A stretch of 64,000 nucleotides of DNA from NCBI GenBank assembly GCA_900215285.1, contig OCMG01000004.1:1906001-1970000 (forward strand), read 5' to 3'. This stretch comes from Ensifer adhaerens (GTDB lineage Bacteria > Pseudomonadota > Alphaproteobacteria > Rhizobiales > Rhizobiaceae). Positions 8,317 to 17,835 of this stretch are shown here, piece by piece (the stretch's first letter is position 1; every line of letters begins with the position of its first letter). The notes under the pieces are model-generated. The model saw only the letters and a program-made list of their open reading frames with translations. It was not told the DNA's origin and did no database searches. A program made the position numbers and the translations under genes.

Positions 8317-9297
8317 ATGCGACCTGAAACAAAGATGTTATCAAAGGCTGCGCTTATTGCTGCGCTTGCCTTGCCTCTTGCTTCCTGCAACATGGTAGTC
8401 ATGTCGCCTTCGGGCGATATCGCGGCGCAGCAGCGTGACCTGATCGTTGTCTCGACGGTCCTCATGCTCCTGATCGTGGTTCCCGTGATCTTCCTGACGC
8501 TGTTTTTCGCCTGGCGCTATCGCCAGTCGAACCAGACCGCCAAGTATGATCCCGAATGGCATCATTCAACCCGGCTCGAAGTCGTGATTTGGTCTGCGCC
8601 GCTGGCAATCATCATCGCGCTTGGCGCGATCACATGGATCAGCACGCATACGCTCGACCCCTACCGTCCGCTTGACCGTATCTCCGCAGATCAGCCGCTG
8701 TCGGCGGACTATAAGCCGATGACGGTCGAAGTGGTGGCCCTCGACTGGAAGTGGCTCTTCATCTATCCGGAGCTTGGCATCGCCTCCGTCAATGAGCTCG
8801 CCGCACCGGTCAATACGCCGATCCGCTTCAAGATCACGTCCGCTTCGGTGATGAACTCCTTCTATATCCCCGCGCTTGCCGGCCAGATCTACGCCATGGC
8901 AGGTATGGAGACGAAGCTCCACGCCGTGATCAACAAGCCCGGCGAATATGAAGGCTTCTCTGCCAACTATTCCGGCGCCGGTTTCTCCCACATGCGCTTC
9001 AAGTTCCACGGTCTCGACCAGGCCGGCTTCGACAAGTGGGTTGCCGACGTCAAGGCCAGCGGAACCAAGCTTGATCGTCCGACCTACATGCAGCTGGAAA
9101 AGCCGAGCATCAAGGATCCGGTTCGCCACTATGCCTCGACCGATTCGTCGCTTTACGGCGCGATCGTCGACATGTGCGTCGAGCCCGGCAAGATGTGCAT
9201 GAGCGAGATGATGGCGATGGACAAGGGTCTGATCTGCCGCATCCCCGAGCCGACAACCGCGGCCCGTGAAGAAAAGGCCATCCGTCCGGCCACCTGA
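8317..9297 (+). CDS. cyoA: cytochrome bo3-type ubiquinol oxidase subunit II
   Basis: A 326-aa lipoprotein subunit of the quinol oxidase. It has a signal peptide with lipobox LASC (Cys24), two membrane helices (about 40-65 and 85-110) and a periplasmic cupredoxin-fold domain (DWKWLFIYPELG) that lacks the CuA cysteine pair, as expected for a quinol rather than cytochrome c oxidase. First gene of cyoABCD. The C-terminal tail (CVEPGKMCMSEMM) is typical of proteobacterial CyoA. Confidence 0.97.
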   Translation: MRPETKMLSKAALIAALALPLASCNMVVMSPSGDIAAQQRDLIVVSTVLMLLIVVPVIFLTLFFAWRYRQSNQTAKYDPEWHHSTRLEVVIWSAPLAIIIALGAITWISTHTLDPYRPLDRISADQPLSADYKPMTVEVVALDWKWLFIYPELGIASVNELAAPVNTPIRFKITSASVMNSFYIPALAGQIYAMAGMETKLHAVINKPGEYEGFSANYSGAGFSHMRFKFHGLDQAGFDKWVADVKASGTKLDRPTYMQLEKPSIKDPVRHYASTDSSLYGAIVDMCVEPGKMCMSEMMAMDKGLICRIPEPTTAAREEKAIRPAT

Positions 9298-9401
9298 GTC
9301 GTATATTCGATATGATCCCGGCCGCTCTGTCCTGCGCTTCGGCGCTCCCAGCGGCCGGTTGAACACCGTTTCATTTGCAAGAACGAAGTTGAGGTAATCC
9401 G

Positions 9402-11396
9402 ATGACTACGGATTGGACATCATTGCTGTTCGGGAAGCTTACTCTCGAAGCCATTCCCTATCACGAACCTATCCTGGTTGTGACCTTTATCGGGGTCGCG
9501 ATCGGCGGTCTCGCCGTTCTGGGGGCGCTCACCTATTTCCGTCTCTGGGGCTATCTCTGGAAGGAGTGGTTCACCTCGATCGACCACAAGAAGATCGGTA
9601 TCATGTATATCGTCTTCGCGATCGTCATGCTGTTGCGCGGCTTCGCCGACGCGCTCATGATGCGCTTCCAGCAGGCGATTGCCTTCAACGGGCATGAGGG
9701 ATATTTCCCGCCGCACCACTACGACCAGATATTCACTGCCCATGGCGTGATCATGATCTTCTTCGTGGCCATGCCGTTCGTGACGGGTCTGATGAACTTC
9801 GTGGTGCCGCTGCAGATCGGCGCCCGCGACGTGTCCTTCCCGTTCCTCAACAACTTCTCGTTCTGGATGACGGTCGCTGGCGGTATCATCGTGATGATCT
9901 CGCTGTTCGTCGGCGAATTCGCCAAGACGGGCTGGCTGGCCTATCCGCCGCTCTCCGATATCACCTACAGTCCTGACGTCGGGGTCGACTATTACATCTG
10001 GGGGCTGCAGGTCGCGGGTATCGGGACCTTGCTGTCAGGCGTGAACCTGATCGCGACCATTCTCAAGATGCGCGCGCCGGGCATGTCCATGATGAAGATG
10101 CCGATCTTCACCTGGACCGCCTTCTGCACCAACATCCTGATCGTTGCTGCCTTCCCGGTTCTGACGGCCGTGCTCGCCCTGCTGACGCTCGATCGTTACG
10201 TCGGCACGCATTTCTTCACGAACACGGATGGCGGCAGCGCCATGCTCTACGTGAACCTGATCTGGATCTGGGGCCACCCGGAAGTCTATATCCTGGTTCT
10301 GCCGGTCTTCGGCGTGTTCTCGGAAGTGGTTTCGACCTTCGCACGCAAGCGCCTGTTCGGCTACACCTCGATGGTCTACGCGACCGTGGTCATCACGATC
10401 CTGTCCTATCTCGTGTGGCTGCACCACTTCTTCACCATGGGTTCGGGCGCAAGCGTGAACTCCTTCTTCGGCATCACCACGATGATCATTTCGATCCCGA
10501 CGGGCGCGAAAATGTTCAACTGGCTGTTCACGATGTATCACGGCCGCATCAAATACGAAGTCCCGATGCTGTGGACGATCGGCTTCATGGTGACCTTCGT
10601 CATCGGCGGCATGACCGGCGTTCTGCTTGCCGTTCCCCCGGCCGACTTCGTGCTGCACAATTCGCTGTTCCTGATCGCGCACTTCCATAACGTGATCATC
10701 GGCGGCGTGGTGTTCGGCGTCTTCGCCGGCATCAACTTCTGGTTCCCTAAGGCCTTCGGCTTCCGTCTCAATGCGTTCTGGGGCAAGATGTCCTTCTGGT
10801 TCTGGTTCATTGGCTTCTACTTCGCCTTCATGCCGCTCTACGTGCTCGGCCTGATGGGCGTGACGCGCCGCATGAGCCAGTTCGACGATCCGTCCCTGCA
10901 GATCTGGTTCATTATCGCCGCCTTCGGCGCCTTCCTGATCCTGCTCGGTATCGGTTCCTTCATCATCCAGATCCTCTATTCGGTCTGGAAGCGCGATGAA
11001 CTCCGCGACGAGACGGGCGATCCGTGGGATGCGCGTACGCTGGAATGGTCGACATCGTCGCCGCCGCCGGCCTACAACTACGCCTTCACGCCGGTCGTGC
11101 ACGACGTCGACGAATGGTGGTTCATGAAGAAGAACGGTTACAAGCGTCCGCTTTCCGGCTTCATCCCGATCCACATGCCGAAGAACACCGGCACGGGCGC
11201 AATCCTCGGTGGCTTGAGCGTCGTGTTCGGTTTCGCCATGGTCTGGCATATCTGGTGGCTGGCGATCGTGTCCTTCCTGGCGATCATCGCGACCACGATC
11301 CACCACACCTTCAACTACAACCGCGACTTCTACATCCCGGCCGACGAGGTCGCTGCCGTAGAAGCCCGCCGTACGCAAATGCTGCCCGCGGAGTGA
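9402..11396 (+). CDS. cyoB: cytochrome bo3-type ubiquinol oxidase subunit I
   Basis: A 664-aa catalytic subunit, the normal CyoB length, with 15 predicted helices. Visible ligands: FTAHGVIM (low-spin heme His), WGHPEVYI (CuB His cross-linked to Tyr), LHHFFTMG (two further CuB His) and [10 protein letters not shown] (high-spin and low-spin heme His). It reduces oxygen to water with ubiquinol electrons while pumping protons. It follows cyoA by 104 bases and precedes cyoC by four. Confidence 0.98.
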   Translation: MTTDWTSLLFGKLTLEAIPYHEPILVVTFIGVAIGGLAVLGALTYFRLWGYLWKEWFTSIDHKKIGIMYIVFAIVMLLRGFADALMMRFQQAIAFNGHEGYFPPHHYDQIFTAHGVIMIFFVAMPFVTGLMNFVVPLQIGARDVSFPFLNNFSFWMTVAGGIIVMISLFVGEFAKTGWLAYPPLSDITYSPDVGVDYYIWGLQVAGIGTLLSGVNLIATILKMRAPGMSMMKMPIFTWTAFCTNILIVAAFPVLTAVLALLTLDRYVGTHFFTNTDGGSAMLYVNLIWIWGHPEVYILVLPVFGVFSEVVSTFARKRLFGYTSMVYATVVITILSYLVWLHHFFTMGSGASVNSFFGITTMIISIPTGAKMFNWLFTMYHGRIKYEVPMLWTIGFMVTFVIGGMTGVLLAVPPADFVLHNSLFLIAHFHNVIIGGVVFGVFAGINFWFPKAFGFRLNAFWGKMSFWFWFIGFYFAFMPLYVLGLMGVTRRMSQFDDPSLQIWFIIAAFGAFLILLGIGSFIIQILYSVWKRDELRDETGDPWDARTLEWSTSSPPPAYNYAFTPVVHDVDEWWFMKKNGYKRPLSGFIPIHMPKNTGTGAILGGLSVVFGFAMVWHIWWLAIVSFLAIIATTIHHTFNYNRDFYIPADEVAAVEARRTQMLPAE

Positions 11397-11400
11397 GCCG

Positions 11401-12027
11401 ATGAGCGCCAACACCATGCATAACGCGCAGCCGGCTGGAGAGCTCACCTTCTACATGAAGGAGGAGCACCATCCCGAGCAGAGCACGATGATCGGCTTCT
11501 GGATCTACCTGATGAGCGACTGCCTCATCTTCGCGATCCTGTTTGCCACCTATGCCGTTCTCGGCCATTCCTTCGCCGGCGGACCGTCGGCGAAGGAGCT
11601 GTTCGACCTGAAGCTGGTGGCGATCAACACCGCCATGCTGCTCTTCTCCTCCATCACCTACGGCTTTGCCATGCTGGAGATGGAAAAGGGCAACAAGGGA
11701 CAGCTGATCAGCTGGCTGATCGTGACCTTCTTCTTCGGTGCCTGCTTCCTGGGAATCGAACTCTATGAGTTCCATCACCTGATCGAAGAAGGTGCGGGTC
11801 CCTGGCGCAGCGCCTTCCTGTCGTCCTTCTTCACGCTGGTCGGCACCCACGGTCTGCACGTGACCTGCGGTCTTGTCTGGATGGCTGTGCTGATGGTGCA
11901 GCTCAGCAAGTTCGGCGTGACGGCTGCCAACAAGCGCCGTCTGATGACGCTCAGCATGTTCTGGCACTTCCTGGACGTCATCTGGATCGGCGTCTTCTCC
12001 TTCGTCTATCTCATGGGAGTCCTTTGA
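11401..12027 (+). CDS. cyoC: cytochrome bo3-type ubiquinol oxidase subunit III
   Basis: A 208-aa five-helix membrane subunit of the heme-copper oxidase subunit III family. It starts four bases after cyoB and ends one base before cyoD, so the operon is tightly coupled. Family stretches seen are [20 protein letters not shown] and [14 protein letters not shown]. It stabilises the core complex; it binds no redox metal itself. Confidence 0.97.
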   Translation: MSANTMHNAQPAGELTFYMKEEHHPEQSTMIGFWIYLMSDCLIFAILFATYAVLGHSFAGGPSAKELFDLKLVAINTAMLLFSSITYGFAMLEMEKGNKGQLISWLIVTFFFGACFLGIELYEFHHLIEEGAGPWRSAFLSSFFTLVGTHGLHVTCGLVWMAVLMVQLSKFGVTAANKRRLMTLSMFWHFLDVIWIGVFSFVYLMGVL

Positions 12028-12028
12028 T

Positions 12029-12436
12029 ATGGCGTCACACGCACATTCGAACGCCCACGGCGATCACGGTCATCACGATGATCACCATCACGGCGATCAT
12101 GCCAGCCACGGCACGTTCGGTTCCTACATGACCGGCTTCGTGCTGTCGGTCATCCTGACGGCCATTCCGTTCTGGCTGGTGATGGGCAATGTCATCGATG
12201 ACAAGACGGTTCTGGCGGTCTTCATCATGGGCCTGGGTCTGGTGCAGATCGTCGTCCACATGATCTTCTTCCTGCACATGGACACCAAGTCCGAAGGCGG
12301 CTGGAACATGATGGCTCTTCTCTTCACCGTCGTGCTCGTGCTCATCGCGCTCTCGGGCTCGCTCTGGGTCATGCACAACCTGAACGCCTACATGATGCCG
12401 GAACTGACGCCGGACGCGGCAAAGCAGCTTCCCTGA
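12029..12436 (+). CDS. cyoD: cytochrome bo3-type ubiquinol oxidase subunit IV
   Basis: A 135-aa small subunit with three membrane helices (ending in FLHMDTKSEGGWN before the last helix). The first 30 residues are unusually rich in histidine and aspartate (HGDHGHHDDHHHGDH), longer than in E. coli CyoD. This tail may bind metal but is likely only a loose N-terminal extension. Last gene before the operon terminator. Confidence 0.95.
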   Translation: MASHAHSNAHGDHGHHDDHHHGDHASHGTFGSYMTGFVLSVILTAIPFWLVMGNVIDDKTVLAVFIMGLGLVQIVVHMIFFLHMDTKSEGGWNMMALLFTVVLVLIALSGSLWVMHNLNAYMMPELTPDAAKQLP

Positions 12437-12446
12437 TTGACGCATG

Positions 12447-12480
12447 GCGGCCCGCTTGATCGGCGGGCCGCTGTTTTCTT
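12447..12480 (+). terminator. Rho-independent terminator after cyoD
   Basis: GCGGCCCGC (12447-12455) and GCGGGCCGC (12463-12471) form a 9-bp stem followed by TGTTTTCTT. It starts 11 bases after the cyoD stop and would reduce readthrough into the SURF1 gene, lowering the assembly factor relative to the oxidase subunits. Confidence 0.85.
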
Positions 12481-12514
12481 GCTGTACAACTGCGGGGAGG
12501 GGAGGTTCGAAATC

Positions 12515-13267
12515 ATGAACGACATGCCCATCTCCGAAAGCAAGGCTCCGAAGGCCCCGCGCAAATCGCGCCTCATCGGCATCGGCCTTCTCACCCTCTT
12601 CTTTTTCGCCACCTTCGTTGGCTTGTGCGTCTGGCAGGTCGAAAGACTCTCGTGGAAGCTCGACCTGATCGCGCGCGTCGATGCGCGCGTGCACGCGGAT
12701 GCGACCTCAATTCCTGATGAGGCGTCATGGCCCGCCGTGAATGCAGCCAATGACGAATACCGCCACGTCACGGCCTCCGGCCGCTTCCTTCATGACAAGA
12801 GCGCGCTCGTCTATGCCTCGACCGAGCGCGGGCCCGGATATTGGGTTCTCACTCCCCTGCAGATCGAGAGCGGCGCTGTGGTCTACATCAATCGCGGCTG
12901 GGTACCGACGGACCGCAAGGATGCTGCCAGTCGCGCAGAGGGCGACCCTGCGGGCTTGGTGCAGGTGACGGGTCTGCTGCGGATCACCGAACCTGGCGGT
13001 ACGCTGCTTCGTTCCAATGATCCGGCCGACGGACGTTGGTATTCGCGCGATGTCGAGGCGATGGGCAAGACGGCAGGGCTTACCCATGTGGCGCCCTTTT
13101 TCATCGATGCGGATGCGACACCCAATCCCGGCGGCCTTCCGGTGGGCGGCCTTACCATCGTGAGCTTCCCCAATTCGCATCTGTCCTATGCGCTCACCTG
13201 GTTTGCCATGGCGGCTTTGTCGCTGGTCGGCGGCGCGATCCTGATCCGGGCCGAGCGGCGGCGCTGA
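12515..13267 (+). CDS. SURF1-family quinol oxidase assembly protein
   Basis: A 250-aa assembly factor for heme-copper oxidases, anchored by one N-terminal helix (about 22-42; WQVERLSWK follows it) and one C-terminal helix (SYALTWFAMAAL), with the periplasmic domain carrying the family stretch VYINRGWVP. Genes of this family next to a quinol oxidase operon correspond to the quinol-oxidase-specific form described in Paracoccus. The start at 12515 is chosen for the GGGGAGGGGAGG ribosome-binding region just upstream. It is separated from cyoD by a terminator. Confidence 0.92.
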   Translation: MNDMPISESKAPKAPRKSRLIGIGLLTLFFFATFVGLCVWQVERLSWKLDLIARVDARVHADATSIPDEASWPAVNAANDEYRHVTASGRFLHDKSALVYASTERGPGYWVLTPLQIESGAVVYINRGWVPTDRKDAASRAEGDPAGLVQVTGLLRITEPGGTLLRSNDPADGRWYSRDVEAMGKTAGLTHVAPFFIDADATPNPGGLPVGGLTIVSFPNSHLSYALTWFAMAALSLVGGAILIRAERRR

Positions 13268-13320
13268 AATCCTCTCCGTACTCATAATTCTGCCTGAAAC
13301 AAACTGTGTTCTTGTGAGTT

Positions 13321-13334
13321 CCAAAGCGCTTTGG
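13321..13334. promoter_or_regulatory. LacI-type operator palindrome upstream of thuA
   Basis: CCAAAGCGCTTTGG is a perfect 14-base palindrome with a central CG, the usual form of LacI/GalR-family operators. It lies 78 bases before the thuA start. No LacI-family regulator is encoded in the window, so control would come from elsewhere. A related site with the same 12-base core occurs at 63955-63966. Confidence 0.6.
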
Positions 13335-13411
13335 ATTTTTCCTTGTGCCGCGTCGTTTCTCTTGGCACAGTCAGCCAACACCATTCAGCCAAATCAATCA
13401 GGGAGAGAGTC

Positions 13412-14197
13412 ATGACCATCCGCGTCACCGTCTGGGGCGAGAACGTCCACGAGCAGAAGAATGAAACCGTCCGCGGGATCTATCCGGATGGCATGCACAA
13501 TTGCATCGCCTCGGCGCTCAACAGGAACGAAGGTATTTCGGCTTCGTCTGTCGTGCTGCAGGATGCCGAGCATGGTATGACGGAAGAGCGGCTGGCCGAG
13601 ACCGACGTTCTCGTGTGGTGGGGCCATGCGGCGCATGGGCAGGTTGACGACAAGATCGTCGAGCGCGTCTGCGAGGCGGTCTGGTCCGGCATGGGCATGA
13701 TCTTCCTGCATTCGGCGCATTTTTCGAAGCCCTTCAAGCGGCTGATGGGCGCGCCCTGCAATCTCACCTGGCGCGAAGCCGGCGAGCGCGAGCGGCTGTG
13801 GGTGACGAGCCGAAACCATCCGATCACAGCCGGCCTGCCGGACCATTTCGAGCTCGAGAACGAGGAAATGTATGGCGAGCCCTTCGGCGTGCCGGAGCCC
13901 CTGGAAACGGTGTTCGTCAGCTGGTTCCAGGGCGGGGAAGTGTTCCGTTCGGGCCTCACCTACAAGCGTGGCGCGGGCAATGTCTTCTACTTCCGCCCCG
14001 GCCACGAGACCTATCCGACCTATCACGATGCCAATGTGCAGACCGTGATCCGCAACGCGGTGAAGTGGGCCTATAACCCGATGGCGCGCGTCGCCAAGCC
14101 GACCGATGCGCCGAATGTGCCGGTCGACAAGGCGCCGGAAAAGATCGAGGAGCGCGGCCCGAAGCTGCATCAGGCCGGCGAGCAGGGCCTGCGGTAA
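13412..14197 (+). CDS. thuA: ThuA-domain protein (trehalose/disaccharide utilisation)
   Basis: A 261-aa ThuA-family protein (glutamine-amidotransferase-like fold; VLVWWGHAAHG, GMIFLHSAHFSKPFKRL, FYFRPGHETYPTY). In Sinorhizobium meliloti ThuA and ThuB act together on trehalose and related disaccharides through 3-keto intermediates. The start at 13412 follows GGGAGAGAG at good spacing. thuB begins 12 bases after the stop. Unlike the S. meliloti locus, no thuEFGK transporter genes accompany it, so it may serve another glycoside. Confidence 0.88.
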   Translation: MTIRVTVWGENVHEQKNETVRGIYPDGMHNCIASALNRNEGISASSVVLQDAEHGMTEERLAETDVLVWWGHAAHGQVDDKIVERVCEAVWSGMGMIFLHSAHFSKPFKRLMGAPCNLTWREAGERERLWVTSRNHPITAGLPDHFELENEEMYGEPFGVPEPLETVFVSWFQGGEVFRSGLTYKRGAGNVFYFRPGHETYPTYHDANVQTVIRNAVKWAYNPMARVAKPTDAPNVPVDKAPEKIEERGPKLHQAGEQGLR

Positions 14198-14209
14198 GGA
14201 GTGCCGGAC

Positions 14210-15277
14210 ATGACGATCAGACTTCTCATTCTCGGCACCGGCGGCATGGCCAACAACCACGCCGAGGCCTTCAAGGCCATCGAAGGCGTCGAGGTTGTCG
14301 CGGGTGTGGACACACGACCGGTACAGCTTGAGGCTTTCTGCGACAAGCACCAGATCGAGCACCGCTTTGCCACGCTTGATGAAGCCTTGGCTTGGGGCGA
14401 GTTCGATGCGGCGACGAATGTGACGCCGGATTCGGCGCATTACGTGACCACGCTGGCACTGTTGAAGGCCGGCAAGCATGTTCTTTGCGAGAAACCGCTC
14501 TCGACCGAGTATGCGAAGGCGAAGGAAATGGCGGATGCCGCCAAGGCCGCCGGCGTCGTCAACATGGTCAACCTGTCCTACCGCAATGGGGCAGCGCTGC
14601 AGCGCGCCGCCGAGATGGTGGCGAAGGGAATGATCGGCCCGGTCCGGCATTTCGAGGCACAGTATCTCCAGAGTTGGCTGACGCAGGCGGCCTGGGGCGA
14701 CTGGCGCACCGAGCCGCAGTGGCTTTGGCGGCTCTCGTCCAAGCATGGCTCCAAGGGCGTGCTGGGCGATGTCGGCATTCACATTCTCGACTATGCGACC
14801 TTCATTGCCGGCAGTTTCCCGGTCTCGATCTCCGGGCGGCTCAAGACCTTCGAAAAGGCCGAAGGAAACCGGATCGGCGAATATGATCTCGACGTGAACG
14901 ACAGCTTCGTTTCGCATATCGAGCTGGCCAACGGCGCGATGGGCACCGTCACCGCGACGCGCTTCGCCTCCGGCCACCACAACGACCTCAAGCTCTCCAT
15001 TTATGGCGATGGCGGCGGGCTGGAAGTGCGCTACATCCAGAACGAGAGCAAGTTGCTCGCCTGCCTTGGCGCGCAGGACATGGCGACGCAGACCTGGCGC
15101 GAGATCGAGACGCCGGCTGTGAAGAAGGTCTATGAGGTCTTCATCGACGCCATCAAGGGCGAAGGGCCGATGATCCCGGATTTCGAGCGGGGTGCAGCGC
15201 TGCAGTTCCTGCTCGATGCGGCGGAAGAATCGGACCGGCAGAAGGGGGCGAGTGTCGAGGTGACGCTGGGGGCGTAA
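14210..15277 (+). CDS. thuB: Gfo/Idh/MocA-family oxidoreductase, ThuB-like
   Basis: A 355-aa NAD(P)-dependent sugar dehydrogenase. The N-terminal Rossmann fold shows LGTGGMANNH, and the family catalytic stretch CEKPLS is at about residues 90-95. GVLGDVGIHILDY carries the conserved Asp/His pair of the active site. The start at 14210 follows AAGGAG by eight bases. Paired with thuA, it probably oxidises the 3-hydroxyl of a disaccharide or polyol glycoside. Confidence 0.88.
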   Translation: MTIRLLILGTGGMANNHAEAFKAIEGVEVVAGVDTRPVQLEAFCDKHQIEHRFATLDEALAWGEFDAATNVTPDSAHYVTTLALLKAGKHVLCEKPLSTEYAKAKEMADAAKAAGVVNMVNLSYRNGAALQRAAEMVAKGMIGPVRHFEAQYLQSWLTQAAWGDWRTEPQWLWRLSSKHGSKGVLGDVGIHILDYATFIAGSFPVSISGRLKTFEKAEGNRIGEYDLDVNDSFVSHIELANGAMGTVTATRFASGHHNDLKLSIYGDGGGLEVRYIQNESKLLACLGAQDMATQTWREIETPAVKKVYEVFIDAIKGEGPMIPDFERGAALQFLLDAAEESDRQKGASVEVTLGA

Positions 15278-15283
15278 TTCGTT

Positions 15284-15563
15284 CGGCCCTTGCGGGCCGC
15301 CCCCTCATCTGTCCTTCGGACATCTTCTCCCCGCCGGGGAGAAGCGGGAGATCGCCGCAGCCTCGCTGTTTCTCCTCTCCCCTTGGGGAGAGGGTCGCAT
15401 GCCCTCTCATCCGTCATCCTAGGGCCTGTCCCTAGGATCTGCTACGGTTACTCCGGCCGCTCCGTGAATGGCCTGGAACGCGACTTCGCTGCGTCCGAAC
15501 TGCTCTTTCGGCACCGTCGAAGTCGCGGTTTTGTCAGTAGATCCTCGCCACAGGGGCGAGGAT
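15284..15563. repeat. mosaic of rhizobial intergenic palindromes
   Basis: This 372-base gap between convergent thuB and the polyol dehydrogenase holds a string of hairpins and no gene. CGGCCC/GGGCCG is at 15284-15299, a TTCTCCCC/GGGGAGAA unit near 15321-15341, and CTCTCCCC/GGGGAGAG near 15375-15392. ATCCTAGGG/CCCTAGGAT is at 15416-15438 and ATCCTCGCC/GGCGAGGAT at 15541-15563. Such composite elements are common between genes in Rhizobiaceae; here they may also end transcription from both sides. Confidence 0.75.
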
Positions 15564-15649
15564 GACGGTCGAGTGTGAGGCGACGGCAAAGGTTCGCGAA
15601 CGACCGGACGAACATAGCCGATCCCCTTGATGGCTCCTTCGTCCCAATA

Positions 15650-16681
15650 TCACAATACAATCTGCAACTTCACGTCCGTCGGCCGGGCTTCCACCGCGCG
15701 GTCAAACGCTGCGACCGAATCCTTGAACGCGAATGTCTCCGTGATCAGCGGCTTGAGATCGATCTTGCCCGAAGCGATCAGGGCAATCGCGCGGTCATAG
15801 ACATTGGCGTAGCGGAAGATCGTCTTGAGCGTTGCTTCCTTTGCCTGCAGGCCGACGATGTCGACCGGGACGGGATCGACAGGCATGCCGACCATGACGC
15901 AGGTGCCGCCGGGGGCGACGACATTGGCAACGTCGAGCACGGCGGGTGCTGCGCCCGAGGCTTCGAAGACGATATCGGCGCCCCAGCCTTCGGTCGTTGC
16001 ACGCACGCAATCCACAAGCTTGGTGTTACGCACATTCACCGTTTCAATGCCCGGATAGGCGCCGATGATGTCGAGCTTCGGCTGGGCGACATCGGAGACG
16101 ATGACGCGGGAGCAGCCGCCGGCGAGTGCGGAAAGCGCGGTGATCATGCCGATGGGGCCAGCGCCCATGACGACGGCGGTGTCGCCCGGCTTGATACCGG
16201 CCTTGAGGGCCGCCTGGATGCCGACGGCCAGAGGCTCTACCATCGCGCCTTCGGCAAAGCTGACATTGTCCGGCAGCTTGAAGGTGAAGGCGGCGGGGTG
16301 GACGACTTCGGGCGTCAGGCAGCCGTGGACCGGCGGGGTTGCCCAGAAGCGGACGGCGGGATCGACATTGTACATGCCGAGCCGCACCGCCTTCGAGTTG
16401 AGGTCCGGAATGCCCGGCTCCATGCAGACGCGGTCGCCGACCTTGAGGTGGCTGACCTCCGCGCCGATCGCCGTGATTGTGCCGGCCGCCTCATGCCCGA
16501 GGATCATCGGCTCCTTCACCACGAAGGGGCCGATCTTTCCGTGGGTGTAGTAATGCACGTCCGAGCCGCAGATGCCGACCGTGTGAATCGCGATGCGGAC
16601 GTCATGCGGGCCGAGGTCGAGGCTCATGGGGAAATCCCTGAGGCTCAACCGGCCCTTTTCTTCCAAGACCAGTGCCTGCAC
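15650..16681 (-). CDS. zinc-dependent polyol dehydrogenase (xylitol/sorbitol dehydrogenase type)
   Basis: A 343-aa medium-chain dehydrogenase. It has catalytic-zinc motifs [10 protein letters not shown] and GHEAAGTI, and cofactor-binding GAGPIGM. The lobe that holds structural zinc in many alcohol dehydrogenases lacks the four cysteines, as in sorbitol dehydrogenases. Probable role: NAD-dependent oxidation of xylitol, sorbitol or a similar polyol. It begins with GTG directly after the stop of the preceding acyl-CoA dehydrogenase, so it is the last gene of the acyl-CoA operon, an unexpected place for a polyol enzyme. Confidence 0.87.
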   Translation of the reverse strand: MQALVLEEKGRLSLRDFPMSLDLGPHDVRIAIHTVGICGSDVHYYTHGKIGPFVVKEPMILGHEAAGTITAIGAEVSHLKVGDRVCMEPGIPDLNSKAVRLGMYNVDPAVRFWATPPVHGCLTPEVVHPAAFTFKLPDNVSFAEGAMVEPLAVGIQAALKAGIKPGDTAVVMGAGPIGMITALSALAGGCSRVIVSDVAQPKLDIIGAYPGIETVNVRNTKLVDCVRATTEGWGADIVFEASGAAPAVLDVANVVAPGGTCVMVGMPVDPVPVDIVGLQAKEATLKTIFRYANVYDRAIALIASGKIDLKPLITETFAFKDSVAAFDRAVEARPTDVKLQIVL

Positions 16682-17821
16682 TTACGCTGCTTCCTTCGAC
16701 AGAGCGACATAGCGCGCGACATGGTAGTCCACGTCGCCGAACATGTGGTCTATCATCACCAGACGCTTGGCAAAATGCCCGACGGCATATTCCCAGGTCA
16801 TGGCGATGCCGCCATGCATCTGGATGGCCTCTTCGGCGACCAGACGACCGATCTTGCCGGCGAGCGTCTTGGCGGCTGAAACGGCCATTTCCCGTTCGAC
16901 GCGGGAGCCGTCGAAACGGCCGGCGGCGTTGATGACGGAGGAGCGGGCCTGCTCGATTTCCAGAAGCACGGTCGCCATGCGGTGTTGCAGCGCCTGGAAC
17001 TTGCCGATGACGACGCCGAACTGCTTGCGGGTCTTCAAGTATTCGATTGTCATGTCGCGGGCGACTTCCATCGCGCCGATGGCCTCCGAGGCGAGCGCCA
17101 GATTGGCCCGCGCGATGACGTTCTCGATGGCCGGCCACGCCTTGCCTTCCGCGCCCAGCAGCGCATCCGCGCCGACTGTCACGTTGTCGAGCTGGATTTC
17201 GGCGGCGTGGAGGCCGTCGATGGAGGGATAGGAGTGGCGCGTGACGCCTGTCGCATCGGCGGGGACGAGGAAGAGCGAGAGGCCGTCTTCATCCCACGCA
17301 GCTCCCGAGGAGCGGGCGGAGACGATGAGCGTGTCGGCAGCACCGCCATTCAGCACCACGGCCTTTGCGCCGTTGATGACATAGCCGTCGCCGGACTTCT
17401 TGGCGGTCGCCTCGACATGGCTGGCATCGTAGCGGCTCTTCGGTTCGCCATGGGCAAAGGCAAGCTGCTTCGTGCCGGCGATGACCTCTTCGATGACGGC
17501 CTTTTGCTCGGCATTGCCGAGTTCGGCAATCAGCCCGCCGCCGAGGATGGCGGTGGCGAGGAAAGGTTCATTGACGAGGCCGCGGCCGAGTTCTTCAAAC
17601 AGAACCGTGACGTCAAACGGTGCGCCGCCGAAGCCGCCGTCCTCTTCCGAAAACAGCGCGCCGATGGCGCCAAGTTCGGCAAATTGCGCCCATTTCTCCG
17701 CGCTGAAGCCGAGATCGGTTTCGGCGGCCTTGTTGCGGGCGTCCAGCGTGTAGGTGTCGGCGATGAAGCGCGCGACCGAGTCCTTGAAGAGCTGGCGTTC
17801 TTCCGTGTGGGTAAAGTTCAT
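16682..17821 (-). CDS. acyl-CoA dehydrogenase, small partner of a heteromeric pair
   Basis: A 379-aa flavoprotein of the acyl-CoA dehydrogenase fold. Where ordinary enzymes have the catalytic Glu in a YEGT-like loop, this one has DHMFGDVDYHVARY, the form seen in the partner subunit of alpha2beta2 dehydrogenases such as mycobacterial FadE28/FadE29. It lies 14 bases after the 398-aa dehydrogenase gene. Together they probably desaturate a bulky or branched acyl-CoA. Which subunit holds FAD cannot be settled by eye. Confidence 0.88.
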   Translation of the reverse strand: MNFTHTEERQLFKDSVARFIADTYTLDARNKAAETDLGFSAEKWAQFAELGAIGALFSEEDGGFGGAPFDVTVLFEELGRGLVNEPFLATAILGGGLIAELGNAEQKAVIEEVIAGTKQLAFAHGEPKSRYDASHVEATAKKSGDGYVINGAKAVVLNGGAADTLIVSARSSGAAWDEDGLSLFLVPADATGVTRHSYPSIDGLHAAEIQLDNVTVGADALLGAEGKAWPAIENVIARANLALASEAIGAMEVARDMTIEYLKTRKQFGVVIGKFQALQHRMATVLLEIEQARSSVINAAGRFDGSRVEREMAVSAAKTLAGKIGRLVAEEAIQMHGGIAMTWEYAVGHFAKRLVMIDHMFGDVDYHVARYVALSKEAA

Positions 17822-17835
17822 GTGCCTTGCTCCCC

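Noticed and set aside
13394..14980. A 528-codon minus-strand frame across thuA and thuB
   Set aside because: Antisense to two well-supported genes; product is Arg/His/Gly-rich without a family.
16602..17138. Frames inside the small acyl-CoA dehydrogenase resembling separate Arg-rich proteins
   Set aside because: Out-of-frame products of a conserved gene; no frameshift is needed to explain the dehydrogenase, which is full length.
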